Source: Bacillota bacterium
GTDB taxonomy: Bacteria > Bacillota > Clostridia > Peptostreptococcales > Anaerovoracaceae
DNA: 6,118 nucleotides
Reading direction: 5' to 3'
Assembly: GCA_017537495.1 (NCBI GenBank)
Contig: JAFYKS010000361.1
Location: forward strand, 1-6,118
Part shown: positions 1 to 5,084 of the stretch, one piece after another
How positions within the stretch are numbered: the stretch's first letter is position 1
How the letters are laid out: every line of letters starts with the position of its first letter
Translations under genes and position numbers: made by a program
The notes under the pieces: model-generated
The model's database searches: none
Told to the model about the DNA's origin: nothing
The model's input: the letters and a program-made list of their open reading frames with translations, nothing else

Positions 1-51
1 ATATAATCACAGAAGGGATCAAGGGGATTGCTTCAGGGGTAGAAAATAAAC

Positions 52-66
52 TGATAATTATTATCA
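52..66. promoter_or_regulatory. Fur box (7-1-7 inverted repeat), perfect match
   Basis: The sequence TGATAAT-T-ATTATCA is a 7-1-7 inverted repeat with all 14 arm positions matching the classic Gram-positive Fur consensus TGATAATnATTATCA. The related PerR (TTATAATnATTATAA) and Zur (TCGTAATnATTACGA) boxes differ at the arm ends, so Fur is the best reading. Fur bound to Fe(II) normally represses nearby promoters when iron is sufficient. The site lies about 100 bp before the start of the small membrane-peptide gene at 167 and just upstream of -10-like hexamers at 79-84 and 96-101. It could instead control a gene to the left of the window on the opposite strand, but no start or ribosome site for one is visible in 1-51. 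Confidence 0.8.
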
Positions 67-78
67 AATATATGCTTG

Positions 79-101
79 TATACTTCTAATTGTGGTATAT
101 A
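79..101 (+). promoter_or_regulatory. Possible promoter region downstream of the Fur box
   Basis: Two -10-like elements are visible. TATACT at 79-84 matches 5 of 6 consensus bases; its -35 region would fall at about 56-61, inside the Fur box, the usual layout for direct repression. TGGTATATA at 93-101 has an extended -10 form, but I see no good -35 hexamer at the right distance. Either would give a 5' leader of roughly 60-80 nt before the ATG at 167. That leader contains a small inverted repeat, GGTTA at 104-108 with TAACC at 118-122. The promoter assignment is tentative; only the position relative to the Fur box makes it credible. Confidence 0.35.
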
Positions 102-166
102 TAGGTTAAATAGATAATAACCCACAGCATATAGATGAGAAGGGGCTTTGGCCGGGAGGTAATGAG

Positions 167-250
167 ATGTTAGATAAGATGATCAAGATGACTGAATACG
201 CATTATCCGTTTTAGTATGTGCCATGGTGCTGAATATCTGGGTTTGGTAA
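167..250 (+). CDS. 27-aa single-pass membrane microprotein, unknown function
   Basis: This short reading frame encodes 27 residues. It begins MLDKMIKMTEY, then runs into an uninterrupted hydrophobic stretch (about residues 12-27, ALSVLVCAMVLNIWVW) and stops with TAA. The start is chosen because GGGAGGT at 154-160 lies about 7 nt before ATG 167, one of the best ribosome sites in the window. The ATG at 162 is too close to that site and opens only a three-codon frame. The charged, lysine-containing N-terminus followed by a hydrophobic segment ending in aromatic residues suggests a single membrane-spanning peptide with the N-terminus inside, though 16 residues is short for a full span. I do not recognise a family; it does not resemble KdpF or CydX by eye. 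The Fur box upstream suggests iron-dependent expression. It could also be a leader peptide. Confidence 0.55.
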   Translation: MLDKMIKMTEYALSVLVCAMVLNIWVW

Positions 251-254
251 GTGA

Positions 255-283
255 TTGTTTTTCTGTGAGTTTTGCAGTATAAT
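255..283 (+). promoter_or_regulatory. Probable sigma-A promoter for the DUF1828-like gene
   Basis: A perfect -10 hexamer TATAAT (278-283) lies 17 bp downstream of TTGTTT (255-260), which keeps the TTG of the -35 consensus. It sits between the stop of the microprotein gene at 250 and the ATG at 322, predicting a leader of about 30 nt. The gene at 322 can therefore be expressed independently of the Fur-box region. Confidence 0.6.
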
Positions 284-321
284 CAGGTATATGATTTTAA
301 TGCGAAACAGGGAGGATTACC

Positions 322-708
322 ATGAACTTATATACAATTCAGTCTAAGGCTGCATCCGAATGGGTGAAGGAAAATGTAAAGGTGTATGTGCTCTATGATC
401 ACACAGCGCGTGTGGAATTTAAGGCGGAGGACCGCCATGGGGATGCCATGGAAGCGTACCTGGTGAACCGTAAGGATGGCACATCTTATATGACTGATGA
501 TGGTCTGATGGTGCAGGATCTGGAGGGTACAGGCCTGGACATGGCAGAAAGCGGTGCAGGCTGGCAGGCTGTTCAGGCTGCAGCTGCAAAGCACGGCGTT
601 CAGCTGACTGAAGACCGCGAACTGCTGATTGAGTGCAGTGAAGGGGATTTTGCAGAGAAGGCAGAAGCACTGGTGGCATGCATGACAGAAGTCTGCGCGC
701 TGGCATAA
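322..708 (+). CDS. DUF1828-like domain protein, 128 aa
   Basis: The product is a small, soluble, acidic protein with no signal peptide or membrane segment. The order of features resembles DUF1828: an N-terminal helix (about 5-20), a beta region with an acidic, aromatic pattern (about 21-50), the element YMTDDG at 56-61 followed by a D-L-E-G-T-G turn, then the pattern H-G-V-Q-L-T-E-D-R-E-L (91-101) and a terminal helix. The L/M-T-D-D-G core plus the later gene-vx-L-x-x-x-x-E-L element is what I recall of that family; its biochemical function is unknown. The start is supported by GGGAGG at 310-315, about 6 nt before ATG. The gene has its own promoter and terminator, so it appears monocistronic or the end of a two-gene unit with the upstream microprotein. 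The family assignment is from pattern memory only. Confidence 0.8.
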   Translation: MNLYTIQSKAASEWVKENVKVYVLYDHTARVEFKAEDRHGDAMEAYLVNRKDGTSYMTDDGLMVQDLEGTGLDMAESGAGWQAVQAAAAKHGVQLTEDRELLIECSEGDFAEKAEALVACMTEVCALA

Positions 709-738
709 AGCTGAATTTTATAGTGAGACAAAGTATGG

Positions 739-763
739 GAGCTGGCCTGGTGCCGGCTCTTTT
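739..763 (+). terminator. Rho-independent terminator after the DUF1828-like gene
   Basis: GAGCTGGC (739-746) pairs with GCCGGCTC (752-759) as an 8-bp stem with one G-T wobble and a 5-nt loop, followed by TTTT (760-763) and a further T-rich stretch. It lies 30 bp after the stop at 708 and separates this gene from the VWA gene. Confidence 0.8.
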
Positions 764-791
764 CACATTTTAAGGAGGATTGGCGTATATT
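762..791 (+). promoter_or_regulatory. Probable promoter for the VWA gene
   Basis: TTCACA (762-767, 5 of 6 matches to TTGACA) and TATATT (786-791, 5 of 6 matches to TATAAT) are separated by 18 bp. It begins within the T-tract of the preceding terminator and would start transcription near 798, giving a leader of roughly 40 nt to ATG 841. The spacer contains an AAGGAGG motif that is not followed by a usable frame. Confidence 0.5.
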
Positions 792-840
792 GTAGGGAGC
801 CTCCCGGATCAAAGCGGGGGCAGCGAAAGGAATTAAAATT

Positions 841-2217
841 ATGGGTATTACCAATTCCAACAAAGAATTGAGCACGCAGGCTATTGACTGCGGCGGAACC
901 TTTCGGGTGAGGCTGTCTTTGACGGCAGAACCGGACATTACCAGTAATCCGGCCGATATCGTGCTGATCCTGGACCGGTCCGGCAGTATGGCAGGCAGTC
1001 CCATGGCAAATCTGAAAAATGGCGCCAGAAAGTTCATTGAAATTATCGACCAGTCTACGGGCGGAAATCCCGGACAGATTGGGGGCGGAAGCCATATCGG
1101 TATTGTAAGTTTCAGTGATACGGCGGTACAGGACACGCAGTTGATTACCTCTGTGGCTCAGCTGGATGCAGCTGTGGATGGGCTGGATGCAGGGGGCAGA
1201 ACCAATCACGGGGATGCTTTCGCCCAGGCACTTGCCTTGTTCAATCCTGCAGGAACCAATGAAAAGGTTATGGTCATGTTTACTGACGGCATGACTACAA
1301 CAGGACCTGATCCGGCACCGGTGGCAGCCCTGGCAAAATCCCAGGGAATCATCATATACTGCATCGGCCTCAGCGGCAGCGGCGGTCTGGATGTAAATGC
1401 ACTGAATCTGTGGGCATCTGATCCGGATTCGACCCATGTGGCCATTACACCTGATGATGCGGAGCTTGAGGATCTATTTGAAGATCTGGCAGAAAATATC
1501 TCAAAACCTGGGGCTACTAATATCGTCCTGACCGATGAAGTGTCAGACTGCTTCCGGATTTTGTCGGTAAACAGCCCGACCAAGGGCAGTGCCAGCCTGG
1601 TAAACAGCCAGACGGTGCGGTGGACCATAGCAGAACTGGGCGTGAGCCAGAGTGAAGGGGCAACACTGGAGTTTACAGTTGAGCATATGGGACCGTGTGC
1701 CGGCAGGGTGACAGTCAATGAAGATATCACTTACGAGGATGATCAGGATAATGCAGTAAGCTTCCCGGATCCTCAGATTCAGGTGGACTGCGGTCTGGTA
1801 ATCTGTCCGGAAGGCTGTCCCGAACCTGTCTGCATCACCATTGGAGGCTGTGAGGATACACTGGAATTTAATGCAGGGGACTTGGGGATGGAATCGCTGG
1901 GCAGAATTCTGCAGCTGGATGTGACTCTGAGAAATGTATGTCCTAACCGAAGGGTTGCCATGGCGGTGATTCTCAATGAAGTGGATGCACAGGGGGAAGA
2001 ACACCGGCGAGGTATGAAAATGATGACCGTACCGGCCCATGACCGCAGTGAATGCCACGATATGACCCTAAGGTGCATTCGGTTTGTTCTGCCGGAGGAT
2101 TTGGATCCGGATGGAGACTGCGGCTGTATATGCAATGACAGAACCTTCAGAGTACGTTTTATCGCACACTATATCGACAGTGATTTTGAATGCTGTGAAT
2201 GTCAGGTAACACTGTAG
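841..2217 (+). CDS. VWA (von Willebrand factor A) domain protein with Cys-rich C-terminus, 458 aa
   Basis: A VWA domain spans about residues 38-225. Its MIDAS metal site is complete: DRSGS at 45-49 (D45, S47, S49), T121 in G-G-R-T-N-H-G, and D149 in FTDG. Such domains bind Mg2+ or Mn2+ and mediate protein-protein adhesion. Residues about 226-316 look like a beta-sandwich of the DUF11 type (N-I-V-L-T-D-E-V, then L-E-F-T-V). Residues 317-458 carry 14 of the protein's 18 cysteines, in clusters such as C-x4-C-x3-C-x4-C (317-331), CGCIC (427-431) and CCEC (451-454). There is no signal peptide, transmembrane anchor or LPXTG motif. The ATG follows GAAAGGAA, and an in-frame stop at 793-795 rules out a longer start. 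It is a single-gene unit convergent with the - strand operon. Its partner and cellular location are unknown; a scaffold that exposes a metal- or disulfide-rich module is only an inference. Confidence 0.9.
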   Translation: MGITNSNKELSTQAIDCGGTFRVRLSLTAEPDITSNPADIVLILDRSGSMAGSPMANLKNGARKFIEIIDQSTGGNPGQIGGGSHIGIVSFSDTAVQDTQLITSVAQLDAAVDGLDAGGRTNHGDAFAQALALFNPAGTNEKVMVMFTDGMTTTGPDPAPVAALAKSQGIIIYCIGLSGSGGLDVNALNLWASDPDSTHVAITPDDAELEDLFEDLAENISKPGATNIVLTDEVSDCFRILSVNSPTKGSASLVNSQTVRWTIAELGVSQSEGATLEFTVEHMGPCAGRVTVNEDITYEDDQDNAVSFPDPQIQVDCGLVICPEGCPEPVCITIGGCEDTLEFNAGDLGMESLGRILQLDVTLRNVCPNRRVAMAVILNEVDAQGEEHRRGMKMMTVPAHDRSECHDMTLRCIRFVLPEDLDPDGDCGCICNDRTFRVRFIAHYIDSDFECCECQVTL

Positions 2218-2231
2218 CCTTATCAAAGCAT

Positions 2232-2256
2232 AAAAAAGCCCTCCGCAGGGGAGGGC
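2232..2256 (-). terminator. Terminator of the - strand operon, possibly shared with the VWA gene
   Basis: GCCCTCC (2238-2244) and GGAGGGC (2250-2256) form a perfect 7-bp GC-rich stem with a 5-nt loop. Read on the - strand the hairpin is followed by TTTTTT (complement of 2232-2237), a complete intrinsic terminator 27 bp past the stop of the last operon gene. On the + strand there is no T-run directly after the stem, so it would act weakly for the VWA gene. A smaller CCGG-attt-CCGG hairpin at 2264-2275, followed by TTTCGGTTATTT, might help there. Confidence 0.85.
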
Positions 2257-2282
2257 ATACATAGCCGGATTTCCGGTTTCGG

Positions 2283-2816
2283 TTATTTCATCTGAGAAGC
2301 CTTAGCTTTCGCCTTCAGGGCTTTTTCTTCACGCTTTTCTTCTTTATGCTGCTGAGAGCATTTTTCAGCGGCAATGGCAAGTACAACCATGGCTGCGTCC
2401 AGTGCGTCGTCTTCGTCAGCTACGTCGATGACGTAAGTTTCCAGAAGGCGAAGCAGTTTCTTGTAGACTCTGGCAGTTTCACGGCCGCTCTTATCGTGAA
2501 CAGAGTAGTTCCAGGCCATTACGTCGCCTTTCACATCCCAGCCGTTGAAGTCGACTTTGAATTTCGGAGTGAGAAGTGTAATCTTCTTGCTGATGGTTCC
2601 CACTTTGTCGCCGCCCTTGTATAGGTCGAAATGAGGCATCAGATCGATAATCCGTTCACGGACCTTGCCTACTTCATTGCCGGCGGCATCGTAAATGACG
2701 AACTTGTGGCCCCAGGCCAGCTTGCCTCTTACCTTGAAGTAAATCTCGCCGGACTCATCATAGATATTAAAGCTGTCGAACCAGCTTACGATTTTTTCTT
2801 TTAAAACCAGTTTCAT
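2283..2816 (-). CDS. LURP-one-related / tubby C-terminal-like protein (YxjI-type), 177 aa
   Basis: The protein has the run of short beta strands with D-x-x-G turns typical of the LURP-one family (PF04525), related to the tubby C-terminal and phospholipid scramblase fold. Visible elements are SWFDSFNIYDESG (11-23), Y-D-A-A-G-N-E-V-G (42-50), the D/NGW turn at 91-93, and a hydrophobic helix at about 137-150 that would fill the barrel. The function of bacterial members is unknown; eukaryotic relatives bind membrane phosphoinositides. The core matches the usual length of about 160 aa, and an extra Lys/Glu/Ala-rich tail (about 156-177) distinguishes it from its neighbour. It is the last gene of the operon. 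Its ribosome site AAGGAGG overlaps the stop codon of the upstream paralogue, 7 nt before the ATG, so translation is probably coupled. No signal peptide is present and it is likely cytoplasmic. Confidence 0.88.
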   Translation of the reverse strand: MKLVLKEKIVSWFDSFNIYDESGEIYFKVRGKLAWGHKFVIYDAAGNEVGKVRERIIDLMPHFDLYKGGDKVGTISKKITLLTPKFKVDFNGWDVKGDVMAWNYSVHDKSGRETARVYKKLLRLLETYVIDVADEDDALDAAMVVLAIAAEKCSQQHKEEKREEKALKAKAKASQMK

Positions 2817-2823
2817 TCAGGTA

Positions 2824-2831
2824 CCTCCTTA
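2824..2831 (-). promoter_or_regulatory. Ribosome binding site overlapping the upstream stop codon
   Basis: On the - strand TAAGGAGG combines the TAA stop of the first LURP-one gene (2829-2831) with a consensus AAGGAGG site (2824-2830) placed 7 nt before the ATG at 2816. A ribosome terminating on the first paralogue is positioned directly on the start site of the second, which favours matched output of the two proteins. Confidence 0.75.
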
Positions 2832-3314
2832 TTCTCTGCGTATTTTGGCAGAAAGCTTTTCGCAGCGCGCTGCATCAACCGCCACAATCATCATAACGGC
2901 AAGCAGAGGATCTGCATCGTCTGCAATGACCACAGCGTTAAGTCCGGATGCATCAGGGAGAATCCGGGACAGGCGTGCAGCATCGGAACCGTCCTCTTTT
3001 CGGATGGTCCAGTTCCAGTCTTTCGTTTTGTCTTCCACAGTCCAGCCGTTGTCAGCTGTATAGCCGGAGCGGAGAAAACCGCCTTTCTTTAAAGTGGCCT
3101 GCACGGTACCGTCTTTGATCAGACGGAAGCGGCTTGGAACAGACAGCAGAGTTTCGTTGACTTCGCCAATCTGATTGCCGTCTTCATCCAGCACCAGGAA
3201 TTTTCCTGCGACAGAAATCTTTCCGCAGATCTGGCAAAATACATTGCCATCTTCTTTGTATACATTGAACTGGGATGTCCAGGATGTGATACGCCGTTCA
3301 AAAAACAGAATCAT
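2829..3314 (-). CDS. LURP-one-related / tubby C-terminal-like protein, 161 aa (paralogue of its neighbour)
   Basis: This is a second LURP-one (PF04525) protein that aligns almost without gaps to the product of 2283-2816. Shared elements include SWTSQFNVYKEDG (11-23) against SWFDSFNIYDESG, L-D-E-D-G-N-Q-I-G (42-50), NGW (89-91), and a C-terminal hydrophobic helix (about 136-150, P-L-L-A-V-M-M-I-V-A-V-D-A). The two therefore arose by tandem duplication but have diverged considerably. This copy matches the usual family length and lacks the lysine-rich tail. It carries cysteines at 27, 30 (C-x2-C) and 151. The ATG follows GGAGGTAAATTTT. It lies 21 nt after the stop of the transporter gene and shares its transcript. 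The function is unknown; a pair of similar beta-barrels might form a heteromer, which is inference. Confidence 0.88.
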   Translation of the reverse strand: MILFFERRITSWTSQFNVYKEDGNVFCQICGKISVAGKFLVLDEDGNQIGEVNETLLSVPSRFRLIKDGTVQATLKKGGFLRSGYTADNGWTVEDKTKDWNWTIRKEDGSDAARLSRILPDASGLNAVVIADDADPLLAVMMIVAVDAARCEKLSAKIRRE

Positions 3315-3335
3315 AAAATTTACCTCCAGCAGAGT

Positions 3336-4691
3336 TTAAATAAATCCGGTCAGTTTCCACCATGGCAGGTAGATGCCGAAAATCATAATCGTTACAACAA
3401 CCGTCAGTACTACTGCAAACCGCATAACATCGCGGAATTCGTAGTATTTCTGACCGTATCCCACCAGAATGGTCATCTGGTTATATGGGAATACGTAATG
3501 GCAGGTTACCAGAACCAGGGCAGTCAGGGAGATGACTTCAGGACCCAGCACGCCGCCCCAGAGGGCATTTACAATCGGCAGGGATACTGCCAGAGCACCC
3601 ATAGCGCCGCCAAAGAGTGTGTGCAGCACGTAAATGCTCAGGGTCAGCAGAAGCAGCGGCAGATACACATTATCGGATGACGGCATGATTCTCAGCAAAA
3701 TCTCTGAAATCGATGCTGCGATGCCGCTGTCGGCCAGTACGTTTCCAAGGGCGAATTCGGCGGTCAGGAACAGCAGGAGTCCAATTTTAACTGACTTCAG
3801 GTCCGGTGTTTTCAGTATGCCCAGAAGGAACATGATGATTACGCCGGCCAGGGAGACGTATGCCTGAGAAATGCCGTGTCCACTTTCAGTTACCCACAGT
3901 GCTACAATCACCAGCATGAGTACGCAGGTGATGCGGCCCTGTCGGGTCATTGGCTCGGACTTGGAACGGTCCATCACCAGCTTGGCGTTCAGGTGTTTTC
4001 TCTGATAGAGTATATAGACTGCCACCAGCAGCACGGATGCTGCGATGGTTGGGATTGTCATATAACGGAGCCACTGCGTCTGGGTCATGTCCACGTTATT
4101 GATGGAAAGTGCCGCCGCGTTCAGTACCACGTCACCGTTTTTCAGAATCATGGCTGTGGTGGTAGCTGTCACAAAGACGCTGAAGAGGACAGCCTTCTTC
4201 TGTTCAGCGGTTACGTTCTGATCACGCAGCAGTACGAAGTAGATGGAACCCAGCAGGGTAATGCGGGGAACCGGCTGGGGAATCACGGCTGCCAGCAGAG
4301 CATTCAGCAGACAGGCTACGATTACCAGGTGTGTCAGATTGCTGCAGAACCGGTTCAGGAAGTCGTTTGCCAGTTTCTTTGCCACACCGGAGTTCACCAC
4401 ACCTGCAGAAAGCAGGAAGGAGGAAACGATGGTGAGGAAGTTGGCTGACAGCGGAAAACTGAAGATTCTGGTAAGGGTGACATCCACATATGATGAGGTG
4501 ACGACGAAAATCACCAGCAGCGCCACGGAAACCAGAGTTCGGTCCGCCAGCTCGGTAGCCCAGAGTGCAATACCCAGGACGATAGCAGCGAAGAGAAAGT
4601 TCTGGACAGAAGCCAGTCCCAGCGGGTTCAGAGCCAGTGCCAGAAGTGGCAGAAACGCTGTAATTCCAATCTTTATGTATTTCGGATTCAT
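3336..4691 (-). CDS. Divergent SLC13/DASS-family membrane transporter, 451 aa
   Basis: The protein is almost entirely hydrophobic with about 11-13 membrane segments (for example 10-27, 31-48, 53-70, 84-102, 119-139, 210-229, 253-268, 276-293, 302-319, 343-380, 385-400, 424-446), the length and layout of SLC13/DASS (anion:Na+ symporter, ion-transporter superfamily) permeases. Family-like elements are the F-L-L-S-A-G-V-V-N-S-G-V-A-K-K region (92-106) and the C-terminal FPYNQMTILVGYGQ (401-414), ending in a PWW motif. The two SNT-type motifs that bind Na+ and substrate carboxylate are not recognisable: the first position reads I-P-Q-P-V-P-R (137-143) and the second H-T-L-F-G-G-A-M-G-A (357-366). 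Substrate and coupling ion cannot be stated; dicarboxylates or sulfate would be family defaults. It is the first gene of a three-gene operon; TAAGGAG lies 6 nt before its ATG. Confidence 0.85.
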   Translation of the reverse strand: MNPKYIKIGITAFLPLLALALNPLGLASVQNFLFAAIVLGIALWATELADRTLVSVALLVIFVVTSSYVDVTLTRIFSFPLSANFLTIVSSFLLSAGVVNSGVAKKLANDFLNRFCSNLTHLVIVACLLNALLAAVIPQPVPRITLLGSIYFVLLRDQNVTAEQKKAVLFSVFVTATTTAMILKNGDVVLNAAALSINNVDMTQTQWLRYMTIPTIAASVLLVAVYILYQRKHLNAKLVMDRSKSEPMTRQGRITCVLMLVIVALWVTESGHGISQAYVSLAGVIIMFLLGILKTPDLKSVKIGLLLFLTAEFALGNVLADSGIAASISEILLRIMPSSDNVYLPLLLLTLSIYVLHTLFGGAMGALAVSLPIVNALWGGVLGPEVISLTALVLVTCHYVFPYNQMTILVGYGQKYYEFRDVMRFAVVLTVVVTIMIFGIYLPWWKLTGFI

Positions 4692-4718
4692 ATAATTCTC
4701 CTTAGATTTGATATGAAA

Positions 4719-4747
4719 ACTATACCATGTTTCAGCGGCAGATTCAA
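4719..4747 (-). promoter_or_regulatory. Strong promoter of the transporter/LURP-one operon
   Basis: Read on the - strand, TTGAAT (complement of 4742-4747) lies 17 bp before TATAGT (complement of 4719-4724). A TGG directly before the latter forms an extended TGn -10 element. It is the best-formed promoter in the window after the one at 4764 and predicts a leader of about 20 nt to the transporter ATG. Confidence 0.75.
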
Positions 4748-4763
4748 GATGTGTAAGAGGATA

Positions 4764-4792
4764 GTGAAATCATATGAAAATCATGTTATAAT
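4764..4792 (+). promoter_or_regulatory. Promoter of the HigA-like / HD hydrolase operon
   Basis: GTGAAA (4764-4769, 4 of 6 to TTGACA) lies 17 bp before a perfect TATAAT (4787-4792), which is preceded by TG at 4784-4785 to give a full extended -10 TGTTATAAT. Transcription would start near 4799, about 23 nt before ATG 4822. The -35 elements of this promoter and the divergent transporter promoter are only 16 bp apart. Confidence 0.75.
4770..4777. promoter_or_regulatory. Candidate operator: TCATATGA palindrome in the promoter spacer
   Basis: A perfect 8-bp palindrome, TCATATGA, lies between the -35 and -10 of the HigA-like gene's promoter. The 9-mer ATATGAAAA at 4772-4780 recurs exactly at 4711-4719, next to the divergent transporter promoter's -10. 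HigA-type proteins commonly autoregulate by binding palindromes in their own promoters, so these are reasonable candidate sites. In AT-rich DNA such short words also occur by chance. Confidence 0.3.
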
Positions 4793-4821
4793 AGGGTATC
4801 AAAAGAAGGGAGACTGAATCT

Positions 4822-5070
4822 ATGAAAAAGAATGAAAATATCACAACACCGGGTGCGGTAGTTGTAAAACAGATGAAGCTGAAGAAGATGACTGAAACAG
4901 AACTGGCCGCAGAGATGGGCGTATCAAAGAACCATGTACAGAAGCTGATTGCAGGAGAAGTTCGTCTGACCGATGCCACTGCAGGCAAACTGGAAAAAGC
5001 ACTGGATCTGCCGAAGGAATTCTGGACAAACCTGGAAGAAGTGTACCGCGCGAAGCTGGAAGAAGAATAA
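4822..5070 (+). CDS. HigA-type XRE-family antitoxin-like DNA-binding protein, 82 aa
   Basis: The sequence follows the HigA/VapI family plan. T-P-G-A-V (9-13) matches the family's H/T-P-G-E-x-L opening. A helix-turn-helix spans about 24-45 (TETELAAEMGVSKNHVQKLI), followed by the A-G-E-V-R-L-T-D-A-T-A element (44-54) and the hallmark P-K-E-F-W-T-N-L-E (64-72), which corresponds to the SPEFWLNLQ of family members. Such proteins bind operator DNA as dimers and usually neutralise a HigB RNase encoded directly upstream. Here the upstream gene is a divergent transporter and the downstream gene is an HD hydrolase, so no HigB is present in the window. It probably works as a solitary regulator, perhaps of its own promoter and the adjacent divergent one. 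GAAGGGAG at 4805-4812 supports the start. The length is slightly under the usual 90-100 aa. Confidence 0.88.
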   Translation: MKKNENITTPGAVVVKQMKLKKMTETELAAEMGVSKNHVQKLIAGEVRLTDATAGKLEKALDLPKEFWTNLEEVYRAKLEEE

Positions 5071-5084
5071 TCGGAGGGCAGAAT

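Noticed and set aside
3..89. An open frame from the window edge to a TAA at 87-89 on the + strand, which could be the C-terminal end of an upstream gene.
   Set aside because: Only 28 codons are visible, with no recognisable domain, and it would place the perfect Fur box and a -10-like element inside coding DNA. It cannot be judged without the sequence to the left.
104..122. A hairpin (GGTTA/TAACC) as a riboswitch in the leader of the microprotein gene.
   Set aside because: A 5-bp AT-containing stem with a 9-nt loop is too weak, and no known riboswitch core is visible.
780..836. An 18-codon leader peptide starting at TTG 780 before the VWA gene.
   Set aside because: The ribosome site is only 1 nt from the TTG, too close for initiation, and a promoter probably starts transcription downstream of it.
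763..1437. A long - strand open frame (224 codons) opposite the start of the VWA gene.
   Set aside because: It is an antisense shadow: no ribosome site, no domain, and it spans the terminator and promoter before the VWA gene, whose + strand product has a complete MIDAS motif.
3876..4448. A 190-codon + strand open frame within the transporter gene.
   Set aside because: The translation is rich in His, Gln, Cys and Gly without any domain pattern, as expected from the antisense of a membrane protein gene. The - strand frame has a promoter, a ribosome site and family features.
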